NCBI GenBank assembly: GCA_003615045.1
Contig: ML014114.1
Coordinates: 186,001 to 250,000 of the forward strand
DNA: 64,000 nucleotides
From: Caulochytrium protostelioides
Taxonomy: Eukaryota; Chytridiomycota; Caulochytriomycetes; Caulochytriales; Caulochytriaceae
Direction of reading: 5' to 3'
The notes under the pieces: model-generated
What the model saw: the letters and a program-made list of their open reading frames with translations, nothing else
Databases searched by the model: none
Told to the model about the DNA's origin: nothing
Position numbers and translations under genes: made by a program
Shown here: positions 35,682-46,311 of the stretch, one piece after another
Layout: every line of letters starts with the position of its first letter
Position numbering within the stretch: position 1 is the stretch's first letter

Positions 35682-37015
35682 TCGATCAGCCGGCGACTGG
35701 GCCGGCGTCCGGCGTCCGGCCTCGCCGTGCCCGGAAGCGGCTTCCTCACGGCGTTCCTCCCCGGCTCACGGCCCAGTTACAAGCTTTTTTTTTCTCGAAT
35801 AGAACAGAGCATGAGCGATCGGAAAAAAAAAGCTTATCACCCGCGGGATATCTTGTCACATCATGACCCATGCTCAACGAGACAGGCCCGTTGTCAGGAG
35901 AGCCCGTCAGGCCGGCTGCTGCGCTGCACGGTCACGGAGCAGACGGCCGGCGGCACGGTGGGCACATAGGTCTCGGAGTAGGGGCTAGACTAGAACAAGC
36001 GTCACGCGACGAACGGCAGGCAGACCGCTTGCTGGCTTGGAGAGCCAACGGGTTGACGGGGCACGGGACTGCTGCTGCGGAACGATCCAAAACTATCCCA
36101 ATCCGCTACGTGGCCGGTTCTCGCTGTCCCGCCGTCTCACGCCCGCCCAAGCGGCTTCACGCCAAATTCTCGAGAAAGAACAAGCAGAAGGCGGTTCGTC
36201 ATTACCAAGCCATCGGCGGTTGCCGGGCCCGTCCGAGCCCAAGCCCGCTGCTCAGACCCCGGCCGCCGGCCGGCCAGCGGCCCTGTCGCCGCTCACCCGC
36301 CCCCCTGGGCATGACGTCAAACGTGCGGTTCCATCTTGTGCCCGCCGCCCCTGCGGCATGCGTTTCGGCATTGCGTCGCATACGACTCGCGAACCATCGC
36401 GAGCACGCCCGACTGACACCATTGCGTGACGTCGCTTGATTTCGGGTCATCCGTCACAGGCTGCACGCCCCTCCCCCCGGCGCCGGCGACGCAGCCCGGA
36501 TGCTCGCATGAGATCGTCCTGTTCTTTATATGGACAGCGACGTCCTTCCGAGCTAATCCGGTGACCGCTCGGGACGCCGCTTCTGCTTCCCAGCGCTCGT
36601 CCTCTTTTGCTCCACCTCGCTGAAGCTCTCTGCCTCGTCCGCTCTGGACTTCCTCCCCACCACTTCTTGGCCTCACCTGTCCCACACCCTGTTGACCCAC
36701 ACCTCGACGTCTGGTACGGCCTCGTTTTTAACGTGCTGCGAGAAACGCGGCATTTCAGGCTTGTGCCAGTCTCGCTCAACGGTTGACCACGCATGTATTA
36801 GCGGCACCTGATTTGCCGTAGTTGAGTCGGGCAGTCGTCATCCCTAGGCGTGTGTCTGTTACACCGTTCCGTTGCCATTTTCGCGCCGCCATTTTGCCCA
36901 TTTGCCTCTAGCAAATTGAAGCACACGCAACGCGTCGGAGAAAAAGAAAAATAAAAAAAAGGAATCGCCCCTTTGCGTGACGTTTGAGCTTCCGACCCTG
37001 CTCAGCCTCATCCAA
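35682..37015. other. Intergenic region upstream of DAG kinase
   Basis: 1.3 kb, AT-richer than the flanking coding DNA. It contains a near-perfect E2F-type sequence ATTTTCGCGCC (36877-36887), a CCATTTT next to it, and an A-rich tract at 36940-36960 just before the kinase start. No gene is supported. Confidence 0.5.
36877..36887. promoter_or_regulatory. E2F-like site TTTTCGCGCC
   Basis: Matches the E2F/DP consensus TTTSSCGC and lies about 130 bp upstream of the DAG kinase ATG (37016). Early-diverging fungi retain E2F-type factors, so the site is plausible, but a chance match in GC-rich DNA is possible. Confidence 0.35.
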
Positions 37016-40000
37016 ATGGCGGCGCAACCTCAACCCCTCACAACGTACCCGCTTGCCACCCCGGCATCTTCCGCGCAAGATACCAAAGAGACGAGCCGTC
37101 GTGGACCCATGGCCACTCCCGCGACTACGCCTCCAGCATCCACGGCATCTTCAGCATCCGTTTCTGTCCATCAACATCAACAGCAGCAGACTTCGCAGTT
37201 GCAACGTGGACCTGCCGCGACCCCTTCGAGTCAGGCTAGACTGGCATCGCCGCCCACTCCGCCCCCCTTGGTATCCTCACCCAAGCCCGCTGAATCGCCA
37301 ATCGGTGAACCCCTAGCCCGCCACCCCGATTCGCACCGTCACCGTCAGCCCCATCAGGAGACGAGCCCCGTCTCACACTCGGGGATCATGTCACATCAAC
37401 CAGACAGCCATCCGGGCACATCATCGATCTCGTTTGCGGAGGCCAGCTACGCTCTGCCGCCGGAAGTCCTAGCCGCCACGGCCCTTCAGGAGGAACAGAA
37501 GAAGCACGAGTTCTACAACCAACACCAATCGCTGCCGCCGCCTCATTCGGCTTCTGCCCATGCATCGCAGTTCATCGGGTCGGAAGAAAACACCCATGTC
37601 GGCCCTTCTGCGAGCAGTGGTTTGCCGGGTCACCATCAGCACGATGGAATGAAGATGTCCAGGAATCCGACCACGTCGTCCAACGAGGCCTCGCAGTCCC
37701 AGCCTGCCGCGATGCTGCCTCGCATCGAGACCCGTCGCACCACATTGTCGGACCATCATGCGGACACGAACCCACACGCACACTCACCCACACACGATGG
37801 GAGCACCCAGGACGGTATGGAAGCGAATGATCCCCAGCTCAAGGATGAAAGCACCAGCTTGGCCCGGTTCATCAAGAGCACCTCGATGCGCAGCACGGTG
37901 GGTCCCTATTCGCCCTCTGGGATGGACCGGTCACCCCGCGGCGTGGGTGGAATGAGCGGTGGAGGGAGCGCCGCCAGTCTGGGTCTTCGTCAAGCTTCAC
38001 ATGGTGTCGCGGCGGACCGCGTCGCTTTCGCGGATACCTTCCCGCGCGCCATGAGCCACGCAAACAGCCAAGCCACCTCAGGCCAACTGTCCGGTGGCCA
38101 CGGCGGGACGTCGCCGACCGTGCTCAGTTACGAAGACGTGCGCAACCACCCCACGCAGCAGGGCGTGCAGGTCTCGCCCTTCGTCGATCCCGAACGTCGA
38201 GATCTCGTCATTTCGCGCGAAAACCGGTTCAAGAGTCTCTCGTCAGCCAGTCACCGCGGCGCAAGCCGAGTCGGTTTTTTGGGATCCATCTTTTCGCGGC
38301 CACAGGCGAACGGAGCCGCAAACAACGGGAATAGTCACGCGCATGGCCATGGCAACGGTAGCGCTGTCCCGGGTGCGGGCCATGCGGCCCACGTGGGTGC
38401 GCGACCGCAGCCGCAACACGAGGCCTTTTCGGGCCAGCAGCTCGCCGAACGAGCCGGCCATGATCATTCGCTCATTGTCATTCCGACCTGCTACGTTTTC
38501 ATCTTTGTCAACTCGCGGTCGGGCAACCGCCAGGGTCGGTACCTTATCGACATTAACATCCAGAACTTCCGCCTGAAGAACAACCCCTTCGTCCAGGTAC
38601 AGATCTACAACTTCCTCGATGAAGTCGACCGCAATGCCGGTATTCGTTATCTCCGCACCCTCCAGCTCGCCTCCGCGGGGCCAAACAACTACCTGAAGAT
38701 TGACCAGCTGCACGTGTGGTCTGCCGGCGGTGATGGCACGTTTATGGGCGTCATTTCGGGGCTGATTCGCAACGAAATCGATATCACGGATGAACGTCTG
38801 CTTTTCTGCGTCATTCCTTTCGGCACCGGCAACGATCTGAGCCAAGTCATGGGCTGGGGCCGATCCGTGCCGGACAACGATCCGGCGGGCAAGCACCTCG
38901 ACACCCTGAACGACCTGGTCGAGCGTCGCTTGAAAGGCCTGAAGGCCCGTCTCGATATCTGGGAAGTGGAGATTCAGGCCGCGCCGGGTGGTTACATTCA
39001 GAAGGCCATCAAGCTGGACTCCGAGTACTCAAAGGTCTGGGGTGAGCCGCGGCAAAAGTTGGTGCGCATCATGTCCAACTATGCAAGTCTCGGCGTCCAG
39101 GGCTACGTCGGCGTCGGCTTTGAACGCAACCGTCGCAACTCGCGGTTCATGAACATCATCGAGTACACGAAGCAAAGTGTGATGTGGACCCTGATCAAGA
39201 CGATCCCGTCGATCAGCCAGTACTTGACGACCATCGAGAACGGCGATGTCACGATCCCCGCTGAGGACATTGCTCCGTCGCGTGCGGAGCTTAAGAAGCT
39301 CAAGAAGAGCGGCGGCATCTCGCGGAAGCGAGCCCGCACGATGCGTCACAAGCCCGTCGAGTTGATTATTGAGAATATTCCGGCGATCTGGGGTCGTCAT
39401 GTCGATCTCTGGGCTGGCGCCAAAATGGAGGACGGTTACGTCACAAAACCCGATGGTCCGACGGCTATGAAGAACTGGGCGCCGCAGAAAGCCTCGGACG
39501 GCATGCTCGAAGTGTTCAGCATCTCGAACTTGTGGAGTTACTTCAAGAAGCAGCTGCCGTGGGCGCGCGACCACCTGCGCCGCATCGGTCAGTTCACGGG
39601 CCCGCTGCGGTTCAACTTCACGGACACGGCCAAGACGCGTGCCATGATTGACGGCGAGTTTTACGAGCTCATCAAACCCAAGTTTATCGAATGGCGGCGT
39701 CTCTGCCAGATCACCATTGTCGGCCCAAGCATCGAAGGCTCACGGCTGGTGCGTGACGAAGTCATGCTGCCTCCGACCGGGCACTATACCGACTTGGAAT
39801 GGGAGGACGCCATCAACCTCTTTGGTCCTCACGGCGAAGAAGCCTCTGCCGCAATGCGTGGCCAAGCGCCTGCGCACCCGTCCGCTGACGTGCCGCACGA
39901 GGCGGGCCATGCGCACTCGCATCCTCATCTGCATGTTCGCCACCCATCGCACCACAGGACCTCATCTGCGGCGAGCGCGGCGGCCGCCGCCGTGCGTGCT

Positions 40001-40543
40001 GGCCACCCGCCGCTGGTTCCACCGGAACCGGCGATGGCGCCAGACACGGCCGCCGGTGCTGCGGTGCAAGCCTCGACGACGACACCCTTCGAGAGCACCC
40101 GAGCGGCGGCCGCCGTGGGCGCGTTGCGTGCGGCTGCGATTCCAATGGATCCCGGCGTGGGTGCCACCTCCTACGAGTCGAGGGGCGGCACGCCCGTGGC
40201 CGGGAAAGGTCTAACGAACTCGTCTCCGACCACTCACGCCCATTCCAACCAGTTCATGCCAGCGCCGCCGATGCGTGCCGACACGCGCAATACCCTGGTG
40301 GCGGCGGAGGCACGGTTCAAGGCGCAACAGAGCCGGGCAGTCGGCCCGTCGCCGATTACGGCGCGCGGCCTGGGTCCTTCGACAAAGGACGAGCTGATGC
40401 CGTCGGCAACGCTGCATTCGACGCCGCTGCACACGGCCGAGCGGGCGCCCGGCTTCCCGGGCTCGTCGTTGTCATTGCCCGAGGAAGATGGTAGGGTGTC
40501 GCCGACACTGGGCTCGAAGGCCATCACGTCGAAGGTGCGGTGA
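37016..40543 (+). CDS. Diacylglycerol kinase
   Basis: 1,175 aa. Phosphorylates diacylglycerol to phosphatidic acid, ending DAG signalling. Residues 1-480 are Ser/Pro/His/Gln-rich and predicted disordered. The catalytic DAGKc domain (about 490-640) has VFIFVNSRSGNRQG, the nucleotide-binding GGDGT (571-575) and FGTGND (602-607). The accessory domain follows (about 660-910) with SNYASLGVQGYVGVGFERNR, ENIPAIWGRHVDLW and DGEFYELIKPKFIEWRRLCQ. No C1 zinc fingers and no EF hands were seen in front of the kinase core, unlike conventional animal isoforms. The tail (910-1175) is low-complexity with His-rich blocks. The ATG at 37016 follows an A-rich leader; the frame opens 13 codons earlier with GTG. 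Codon use is somewhat less GC-biased than in the neighbours. Confidence 0.95.
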   Translation: MAAQPQPLTTYPLATPASSAQDTKETSRRGPMATPATTPPASTASSASVSVHQHQQQQTSQLQRGPAATPSSQARLASPPTPPPLVSSPKPAESPIGEPLARHPDSHRHRQPHQETSPVSHSGIMSHQPDSHPGTSSISFAEASYALPPEVLAATALQEEQKKHEFYNQHQSLPPPHSASAHASQFIGSEENTHVGPSASSGLPGHHQHDGMKMSRNPTTSSNEASQSQPAAMLPRIETRRTTLSDHHADTNPHAHSPTHDGSTQDGMEANDPQLKDESTSLARFIKSTSMRSTVGPYSPSGMDRSPRGVGGMSGGGSAASLGLRQASHGVAADRVAFADTFPRAMSHANSQATSGQLSGGHGGTSPTVLSYEDVRNHPTQQGVQVSPFVDPERRDLVISRENRFKSLSSASHRGASRVGFLGSIFSRPQANGAANNGNSHAHGHGNGSAVPGAGHAAHVGARPQPQHEAFSGQQLAERAGHDHSLIVIPTCYVFIFVNSRSGNRQGRYLIDINIQNFRLKNNPFVQVQIYNFLDEVDRNAGIRYLRTLQLASAGPNNYLKIDQLHVWSAGGDGTFMGVISGLIRNEIDITDERLLFCVIPFGTGNDLSQVMGWGRSVPDNDPAGKHLDTLNDLVERRLKGLKARLDIWEVEIQAAPGGYIQKAIKLDSEYSKVWGEPRQKLVRIMSNYASLGVQGYVGVGFERNRRNSRFMNIIEYTKQSVMWTLIKTIPSISQYLTTIENGDVTIPAEDIAPSRAELKKLKKSGGISRKRARTMRHKPVELIIENIPAIWGRHVDLWAGAKMEDGYVTKPDGPTAMKNWAPQKASDGMLEVFSISNLWSYFKKQLPWARDHLRRIGQFTGPLRFNFTDTAKTRAMIDGEFYELIKPKFIEWRRLCQITIVGPSIEGSRLVRDEVMLPPTGHYTDLEWEDAINLFGPHGEEASAAMRGQAPAHPSADVPHEAGHAHSHPHLHVRHPSHHRTSSAASAAAAAVRAGHPPLVPPEPAMAPDTAAGAAVQASTTTPFESTRAAAAVGALRAAAIPMDPGVGATSYESRGGTPVAGKGLTNSSPTTHAHSNQFMPAPPMRADTRNTLVAAEARFKAQQSRAVGPSPITARGLGPSTKDELMPSATLHSTPLHTAERAPGFPGSSLSLPEEDGRVSPTLGSKAITSKVR

Positions 40544-42020
40544 TTTTCATGGGCATCTTGACGATCCGCAACGACGCATCTTCGCTTTGCATGACGCCAT
40601 GGAGAATACAGAGGCATTGCTGTCTCGGCCCTGTACTCAGGGTGGCTTGCTTGTACCACCATTTTTGATACACTCTCTTCTTTACTCTCTTCTCTCCGTC
40701 TCTCATTCTCTAGTGAGCCTCATCGCATAACATGCTTGTCGAAACCGATTTCGGGGTGGCGGATGTCCCGTCAAGTCCTGTCCCTGTCGCGGCGGAGGTC
40801 GCGGCGGAGGCCGCGCCTGCATGATGCACGAGACGATAAGGCGGATGACTCCGCAGGTTAGCGGACGGCACCGAGCCATGTGGTCTGCCTCGGCGCGACG
40901 TGGCTCGATGCCATCTCGAACGGGCGGCGATCCCTGCGCCACCAGGACCCGCACCTGACCTCGGCAAGAAGAAAAGGACAGTGGTCCACGGGATCGGCAC
41001 GGTTTCGGGGCCGGGGCGGCGAGTCATGGCGGCGTCGGCCGACACCCCGGGAAGGCTTGACGGGGCTTGACGGGGCAGCGGTCGGTACCGGTGCGTGTCC
41101 AGAGGCGGTCGAGCGGAGCGCACGTGGCAGGCGCTGGACGACGTCGTGCTGGCCGCCCTGGACGCAAGGGGGAACTCCCGGTTGACAGGAACTCGACGAT
41201 CCGGGTCGTCTCTGGCTGCCGTGCCTGCCACGCCGGGATGGCGGAGAACGCGTCCGGCCCGGCGCGCCCTGGCCATGGCAGGCACGTCTCCTCCACCGCC
41301 TTTCCATTCCCACGGTCATTTGACGGGACGCGGCACGACAGGGTTCGTGGGCCAACCATCCGAAGCGAGGCATCCCGCGATAGATGGTCCATGATGGGTG
41401 ATGCGTGGTCCGGAAGCATACTGCGGCACTCCACCGACCGCGAGACACGGCTTTGCCGGCGGCAGGCCAGGTCATGAGGTACCGGGGAGCCAACGTCGAG
41501 CGCGATGCATGGCGGCGCGTTTTCCAGCTTCGAAAGCCTTCGCTTCATACCGCTCTCACGCGTCCCTCGCATGCGTCATGTCATCTCATGCCATGTCATC
41601 TCATCTGATCTCATGTCATTGCCACATCACTTCGCCGGGTCCTCACGCTCGGCCACGCTTCATGGGGGCGCGGTCAGGCCGATTCCGCCACATGACCGTG
41701 ACATCTCCCCGCGTGGTCGCTGCGAACAACGGCAGCGCCGCCACGCAGCGTCGATGGCGCGCCGCGCGGAGGATCCGGAGGATCGTCGCGACCCGACCCG
41801 CTCGCCGCTCAGGCGGCGGTGGCGGCGACGCGGGCGGGCGCCCCAGCCGTCCGGCGTTGGTGATGCGTTGGCGCAGCGCGTTGGCGTGGCACCGGCCCCG
41901 CCCCGCCAGGCAGGCTCCGGGGCGTGAGGCGAGCGGGTCGCGGCGGCCGCGCGGCCACGCGGCGGCCTGGGAGGATCTCCCCCGTCCGTCGATGGGATCG
42001 CGCTGGGACGCCGGGAGGTG

Positions 42021-42071
42021 CCGTCGCCGCGGCCGTCGCCGCGGCCGTCGCCGCGGCCGTCGCCGCGGCCG
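42021..42071. repeat. 12-bp tandem repeat (ccgtcgccgcgg)
   Basis: Four consecutive copies of a 12-bp unit in an intergenic region. Confidence 0.9.
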
Positions 42072-42114
42072 TTGTCTCGCTCGGCCACCGTAAACGATGC
42101 GCGGGGATGCGCCT

Positions 42115-42164
42115 CCCAGCGTCCCCAGCGTCCCAGCGTCCCAGCGTCCCCAGCGCCCCCAGCG
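42115..42164. repeat. AGCGTCCC-type repeat
   Basis: Degenerate tandem units of CCCAGCGT/CCCCAGCGT directly downstream of the 12-bp array. Confidence 0.85.
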
Positions 42165-42914
42165 GTCGCCCGTCACCCGAGGGCCAGCGATCGCCGGCGA
42201 GCCGCCGTCGCGGCGTCGGAGAGGCGGCCGGCCGGGGCCTGTCGGGCGCGCTGGCCGCTGGGCGGGCAGGTCGCCGTCTGACGCGTGTGGACGAGAGACC
42301 GCGGGCGTACCCGATCCGTGCCGATCTCATCGTCGGCCCGCCGGCTGATGCCTCTTGCCGCGCCGCGCCTCCAAGACCGCCACAGGGCGCTGAAATGGCG
42401 CCCATGGCGCGAAGGCACCCAGCACAGGAGGAAGCCGATCCGGTCCATCGGTCGAACCTATCGGTCCCCGCAGCATTGCCACGTGCTCTGCGGCTGCTGC
42501 TGCTACTGCTGCTTGGACGGCCCTTACCGCTGCCCGTGCTGCTCGCCCCCCTCCTTCTGCCTCGTCGTGATCGGATCGACTCGACCTGGGCGCCCCTCTC
42601 GGCTCTGATCTGGATCATCGGCGTTTGCCCTTTGGCCCTCGGCTCGACAAACAAAATTTGAGCAACAAAAAAATAACGCGTCGTCGTTGTGGATCGCCGA
42701 ATCCTGACCACGGATACCGACACTCCTATCATTCCTGCTGCTCCCGCCGCTACTGCCGAGACTCTTGCTGCTGCTGACGCTAACGACGCTACCGCTGTTG
42801 ATGCTACTGTGGCCGTGACCGTCGTCACCGCCCTCTTCTGTGACCACGTCTCGTATTTGCCTGATCTTGGCCACGCCCCATTTTTTTTCCGCATTCTCTG
42901 GGGAATCTGCCGCG

Positions 42915-44318
42915 ATGGCCACCGTCGAGGAGCCGCGTAAGGCCACGCTGATGAATTATGTCGGCTTCGACACGATCACGAAACAAATCGAGCGGCGCCT
43001 GCTGAAGCAAGGATTTGCGCTCAACCTGATGGTCGTAGGCCGCTCCGGCTTGGGCAAGTCGACGCTGGTCAACACGCTGTTCGCGAGCCATCTGGTTGAC
43101 TCGAAGGCCGCGCGCCGCCCGAACACGGCTGAGCACCACCGCTCCACGATCGAGATCCACAATGTGAGCCATCTCATCGAAGAAAACGGGGTCCGTCTGC
43201 GGCTCTCAATTACGGATACCCCCGGCTACGGCGACCTGATCAACAACCAGAACTGCTGGGAGCCCATTACGAAGTACATCAAGGAGCAGTACTCGTCGTA
43301 CCTGCGCAAAGAGCTGACGCCCGCGCGCGAGCGCTACATCAAGGACACGCGGATCCACGCCGTGCTGTTCTTCATCAACCCCTCGGGCCATTCGCTGTCT
43401 CCGCTCGACATCATCGTCATGCGCCGCATCAGCGAGGTCGCCAACCTCATCCCCATCATTGGCAAAAGCGACTGCCTCACCCCGGAGGAACGCCATGCCT
43501 TCAAGGACCGCATCCGCGCCGAGCTCGACTTCCACAAGATCCGCGCGTTCCCGTACGCGGACTCGGGGATGGCCCCGCTAATGGGCGGCGGCGATCCGGA
43601 CGCCGACGCGTCGCTGCTTGGCGCGTCGATGCCGCCGAACGGCGTGCTCCCGCCGCTCGCCGTCGACCCGGCCTCTATTCCGGAGAGCGAGCGCGAAGAG
43701 CGTCTGCTGAACGACCGCATCCGCGCCATGCTTCCCTTCGCCGTGATCGGCTCCGAGCGCAACATCGTCGTCGACGGCAAGGCCGTCCGCGGCCGGCGGA
43801 CCCGCTGGGGTACCGTCAACGTCGAGGACCCCGAGCACTGCGAGTACACGGCCCTCCGCGACTTCCTCACCCGCACCCATCTCCAGGATCTCATCGAAAC
43901 CACGGGGCTCGTCCACTACGAGGCGTTCCGCACCAAGCAGCTGATGGCGCTGAAGGAATCGACCACCGTCACCCATGCCACCGCGGCCGGCGGCGCTGGC
44001 GGCGGCGGCATGGGCGGCGGCGCCGGCGGCGCCGGCCCGACGATGCCTTCCGGCATGGCCACCCCGGGGGCCACCGCTGGGAGCGTGGCCGGGAACGCCG
44101 CCGCGGGCGCCGCGGGCGCCGGCCTCCCTTCCGGCTTGACCGCCGCCACCTCCCAGCAGAACATCTTACAGCACCAGGGCCAGCCGCCGTCGCAGTCGTC
44201 GCTGACCAACGCGCACAACCAGGGCTCACACAGCCATCTGAGTCAGCATGCGGGCAGCGCGGTGCGCGGCTACGAGGGGTCGACGACCAGCTTGACGACG
44301 GGGCCCGACGGCCCGTAA
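42915..44318 (+). CDS. Septin
   Basis: 467 aa. Filament-forming GTPase of the cell cortex and cytokinesis ring. The polybasic-type start MATVEEPRKATLMNYVGFDT leads into the G domain: P-loop GRSGLGKST at 42-50, DTPG at 101-104, GKSD (G4 position, AKAD in most septins) at 183-186, and the septin-unique element with RRTRWGTVNVEDPEHCEYTA then LRDFLTRTHLQDLIETT (about 292-330). A septin-typical inserted loop rich in acidic residues and Pro lies near 215-260. The C-terminal tail (about 355-467) is Gly/Ala/Ser/His-rich with no obvious coiled coil. The ATG at 42915 is the first in frame after an open stretch starting with a non-family peptide. Exact class (Cdc10 or Cdc11 type) was not assigned. Confidence 0.95.
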   Translation: MATVEEPRKATLMNYVGFDTITKQIERRLLKQGFALNLMVVGRSGLGKSTLVNTLFASHLVDSKAARRPNTAEHHRSTIEIHNVSHLIEENGVRLRLSITDTPGYGDLINNQNCWEPITKYIKEQYSSYLRKELTPARERYIKDTRIHAVLFFINPSGHSLSPLDIIVMRRISEVANLIPIIGKSDCLTPEERHAFKDRIRAELDFHKIRAFPYADSGMAPLMGGGDPDADASLLGASMPPNGVLPPLAVDPASIPESEREERLLNDRIRAMLPFAVIGSERNIVVDGKAVRGRRTRWGTVNVEDPEHCEYTALRDFLTRTHLQDLIETTGLVHYEAFRTKQLMALKESTTVTHATAAGGAGGGGMGGGAGGAGPTMPSGMATPGATAGSVAGNAAAGAAGAGLPSGLTAATSQQNILQHQGQPPSQSSLTNAHNQGSHSHLSQHAGSAVRGYEGSTTSLTTGPDGP

Positions 44319-45000
44319 GCGTCGGCGTCCGCGTCAGGAGGCGGTACCACGCGGTAGAGCGCATGGCGGCAGCGAGGATGCCTGCTCGACAGCTCCCATG
44401 CCAAGAGACGCCACTCGGAAAGCGCGCGCGCTTCCCGCGCCTTCATCGCGCTGCTGTCGCTCTCCGGTCGAGCGCTCGCTTTCCCTTCACCCATCGTGTC
44501 GTCGTTGCGCTTTTGACTGGCGCGCTTCGGCATGGTTGTTTCTGGGCAGCTTCGACACTGGAGGCCGGATGCCGGCTGCCAGTTGGTAGTCCTCCGGCCC
44601 GTAGGGGTTACGGCTGTTCACCGCTCGATTGGGATCGGATGGCCGCCGTCGCGCCTGTCCTCTTGCTCTCGTGGGCCTCTTTGTGTTTTCTTGCGCTCTC
44701 GCGTTGGCGCTCTCTCCTCCTTCCATTTCCTTCTGTCCTCCCTCGTCATTTATATGTTTCGTCCGCAGTCGCTTTTTGCGATGATGTTTTCGTTTCTCTG
44801 GGTGAAGTCGGAAATTCGTCCCTCGCGATCGAGGGTAGTATTCCATGAGGACGCATAAGGTGTTATATACAGCAAAAAAGGGGAACCTGGGGACGCCAAG
44901 CCGAAGCGCCGTAACGCGGGTGTCAACTGGCAAGCGGCGTGGGCGGATGGGTGGATGGAGTGACGAAAACCAGCGCATCGATCCGAGATCCCAAGCGGGC
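44319..45000. other. Convergent intergenic spacer
   Basis: About 680 bp between septin (+) and SDHAF2 (-) 3' ends, pyrimidine-rich in its centre (44690-44760). A short imperfect palindrome ccctcgcgatcgaggg is at 44819-44834. Nothing else was seen. Confidence 0.45.
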
Positions 45001-45396
45001 TTAGGAGGACGAGGGCGGGGCCTTGAGGTCCGGCATGCGGAGGATGGACCGGGCCTCGTTGCGCGCGTGGGCTTGGAGCTTGGTCATGACGCTGTTCTGC
45101 ATGTCCGCGGGCACCGGCTTCGCCTGCGTGGCCCAGTAGTAAATGTCCCAGTCGTTCTCCTCGAGCAGAGCATCGTACTGGGCGACCTCGGCGTCGCTGA
45201 GCGAGGCCAGGTGCCGGTCGGCGAACGTCGAGAGAATGAGATCGCTCTCCAGGCAGCCGCGCTTGCGCGACGACCAGCGGAGCCGCGCGCGGGCCCCCGC
45301 GACAGTCTCGTGCGGGCGGGACGGCCGCATCGGCAGCGGCATGCCGTCACGGTGGACGTCGTGCGCCGAAATGGCCTCCTCTGGCGCTCGCGTACT

Positions 45397-45430
<34 letters not shown>

Positions 45431-45549
45431 CAACGGCAGGAAAGACGCGTCGCTGGTCGCAGCCCCGGAATAGGGCGGCGCGGCAACGCGGCGGCCATGG
45501 CCGAAGCCGGACGCATCACGGCGCTCCAAGTCAGGCGCAGCCCCATCAT
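45001..45549 (-). CDS. SDH5: Succinate dehydrogenase assembly factor 2 (SDHAF2/Sdh5)
   Basis: 182 aa. Mitochondrial matrix protein required for covalent FAD attachment to the succinate dehydrogenase flavoprotein. The N-terminal part (residues about 1-60) is Arg/Ser/Ala-rich without acids (MRPASAMAAALPRRPIPGLR in it), as expected of a presequence, and includes a poly-Ser run coded by a GAC microsatellite on the other strand. The Sdh5/YgfY domain (about 88-165) carries ARLRWSSRKRGCLESDLILS and LLEENDWDIYYWATQA, the family's diagnostic blocks. The frame start at 45549 has two ATGs at codons 1-2; ATGs at 45516 and 45498 are alternatives. The convergent neighbour is the septin gene. Confidence 0.9.
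45402..45430. repeat. GAC trinucleotide microsatellite (codes poly-Ser in SDHAF2)
   Basis: About nine GAC units inside the SDHAF2 presequence; on the coding strand it reads as TCG, giving a Ser run. Confidence 0.85.
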
Positions 45550-46311
45550 CGTGACGCCCTTCGATCTCCCGGATCAGGCTCGAAACGACACGTGCGGTAT
45601 AACGAAAACGAAAAAAACGCGAGAAGACGCAGGAAATCGAGGTTAACCGCCGGTTTTCAGGACAGAAAGGATGAGGGAGAGAAGGAGGCCGTGCGTATGT
45701 CGCCCACCGCAGTCCGTCGGGAGAGACATTCGGGCGGTATCGCCGCGCCACGGCAGACAGCGTCGACGGCGCGTCCGCCGGCCACTGTGCCTGACCGGGA
45801 ATCCTGTCGCACATACCCCTCTTCGGCCTTGCTATGAGCGTCAGCGACGCGAAGGAAAGAACGACCACGGCGTCGGCTTTGGCGCGAAGAGCGGAGAATC
45901 GCGTTGGGGAGGTCGTCACGTGGCACGTGGCACCGCCTCGACGGGCCGCCGGCCGCTCATCGTGGGACACGGGGCCAACGCCGACGTCGGCACCGACGCC
46001 GGCCGGGGCCCAAGCCTCGGGACGGGTGGGGCGGAGTGGAAGCGTGGCGCAGCCTCGAGCGTCATCGTGTGGCGCAGCCACGACCGTGCTGCCCCTGCGC
46101 GGGCCTGGGAACTGAGATGCGCAACTGACAAGCGCCGCGACCGGAGCGGAGGCGATACCGATTCCTACGAATCCTAAGACCAATGCCGATGCTGCTAGAG
46201 AGACTGATACAGATCGTGATGCTGATTCTGATAGTGGTGCTGGTGTTGCATGGGGGTGCTGCGAGCCTCAGCTGTCGTCATCCGTGTCGGTTGGCTAAGT
46301 CCCAGCCGGGC
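45550..46311. other. Intergenic region between SDHAF2 and ATG3
   Basis: 760 bp in tandem orientation (both genes on the minus strand, ATG3 upstream). A degenerate TGCTGAT/CTGATAG repeat lies at 46185-46240 near the ATG3 3' end. No gene is supported. Confidence 0.45.

Larger units (their letters stand above)
40544..42914. other. Long intergenic region with tandem repeats
   Basis: 2.4 kb between DAG kinase and septin, same strand. Features: TCATG/TCATC-type repeats (41576-41618), a CGTGTGG-free GC block, a 12-bp array of ccgtcgccgcgg (42021-42071, four units), and an AGCGTCCC array (42115-42164). ORFs crossing it have Arg-rich shadow composition. The last 250 bp before the septin (CTGCTGCTC, GAC-rich) form its leader or promoter. 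Confidence 0.5.
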
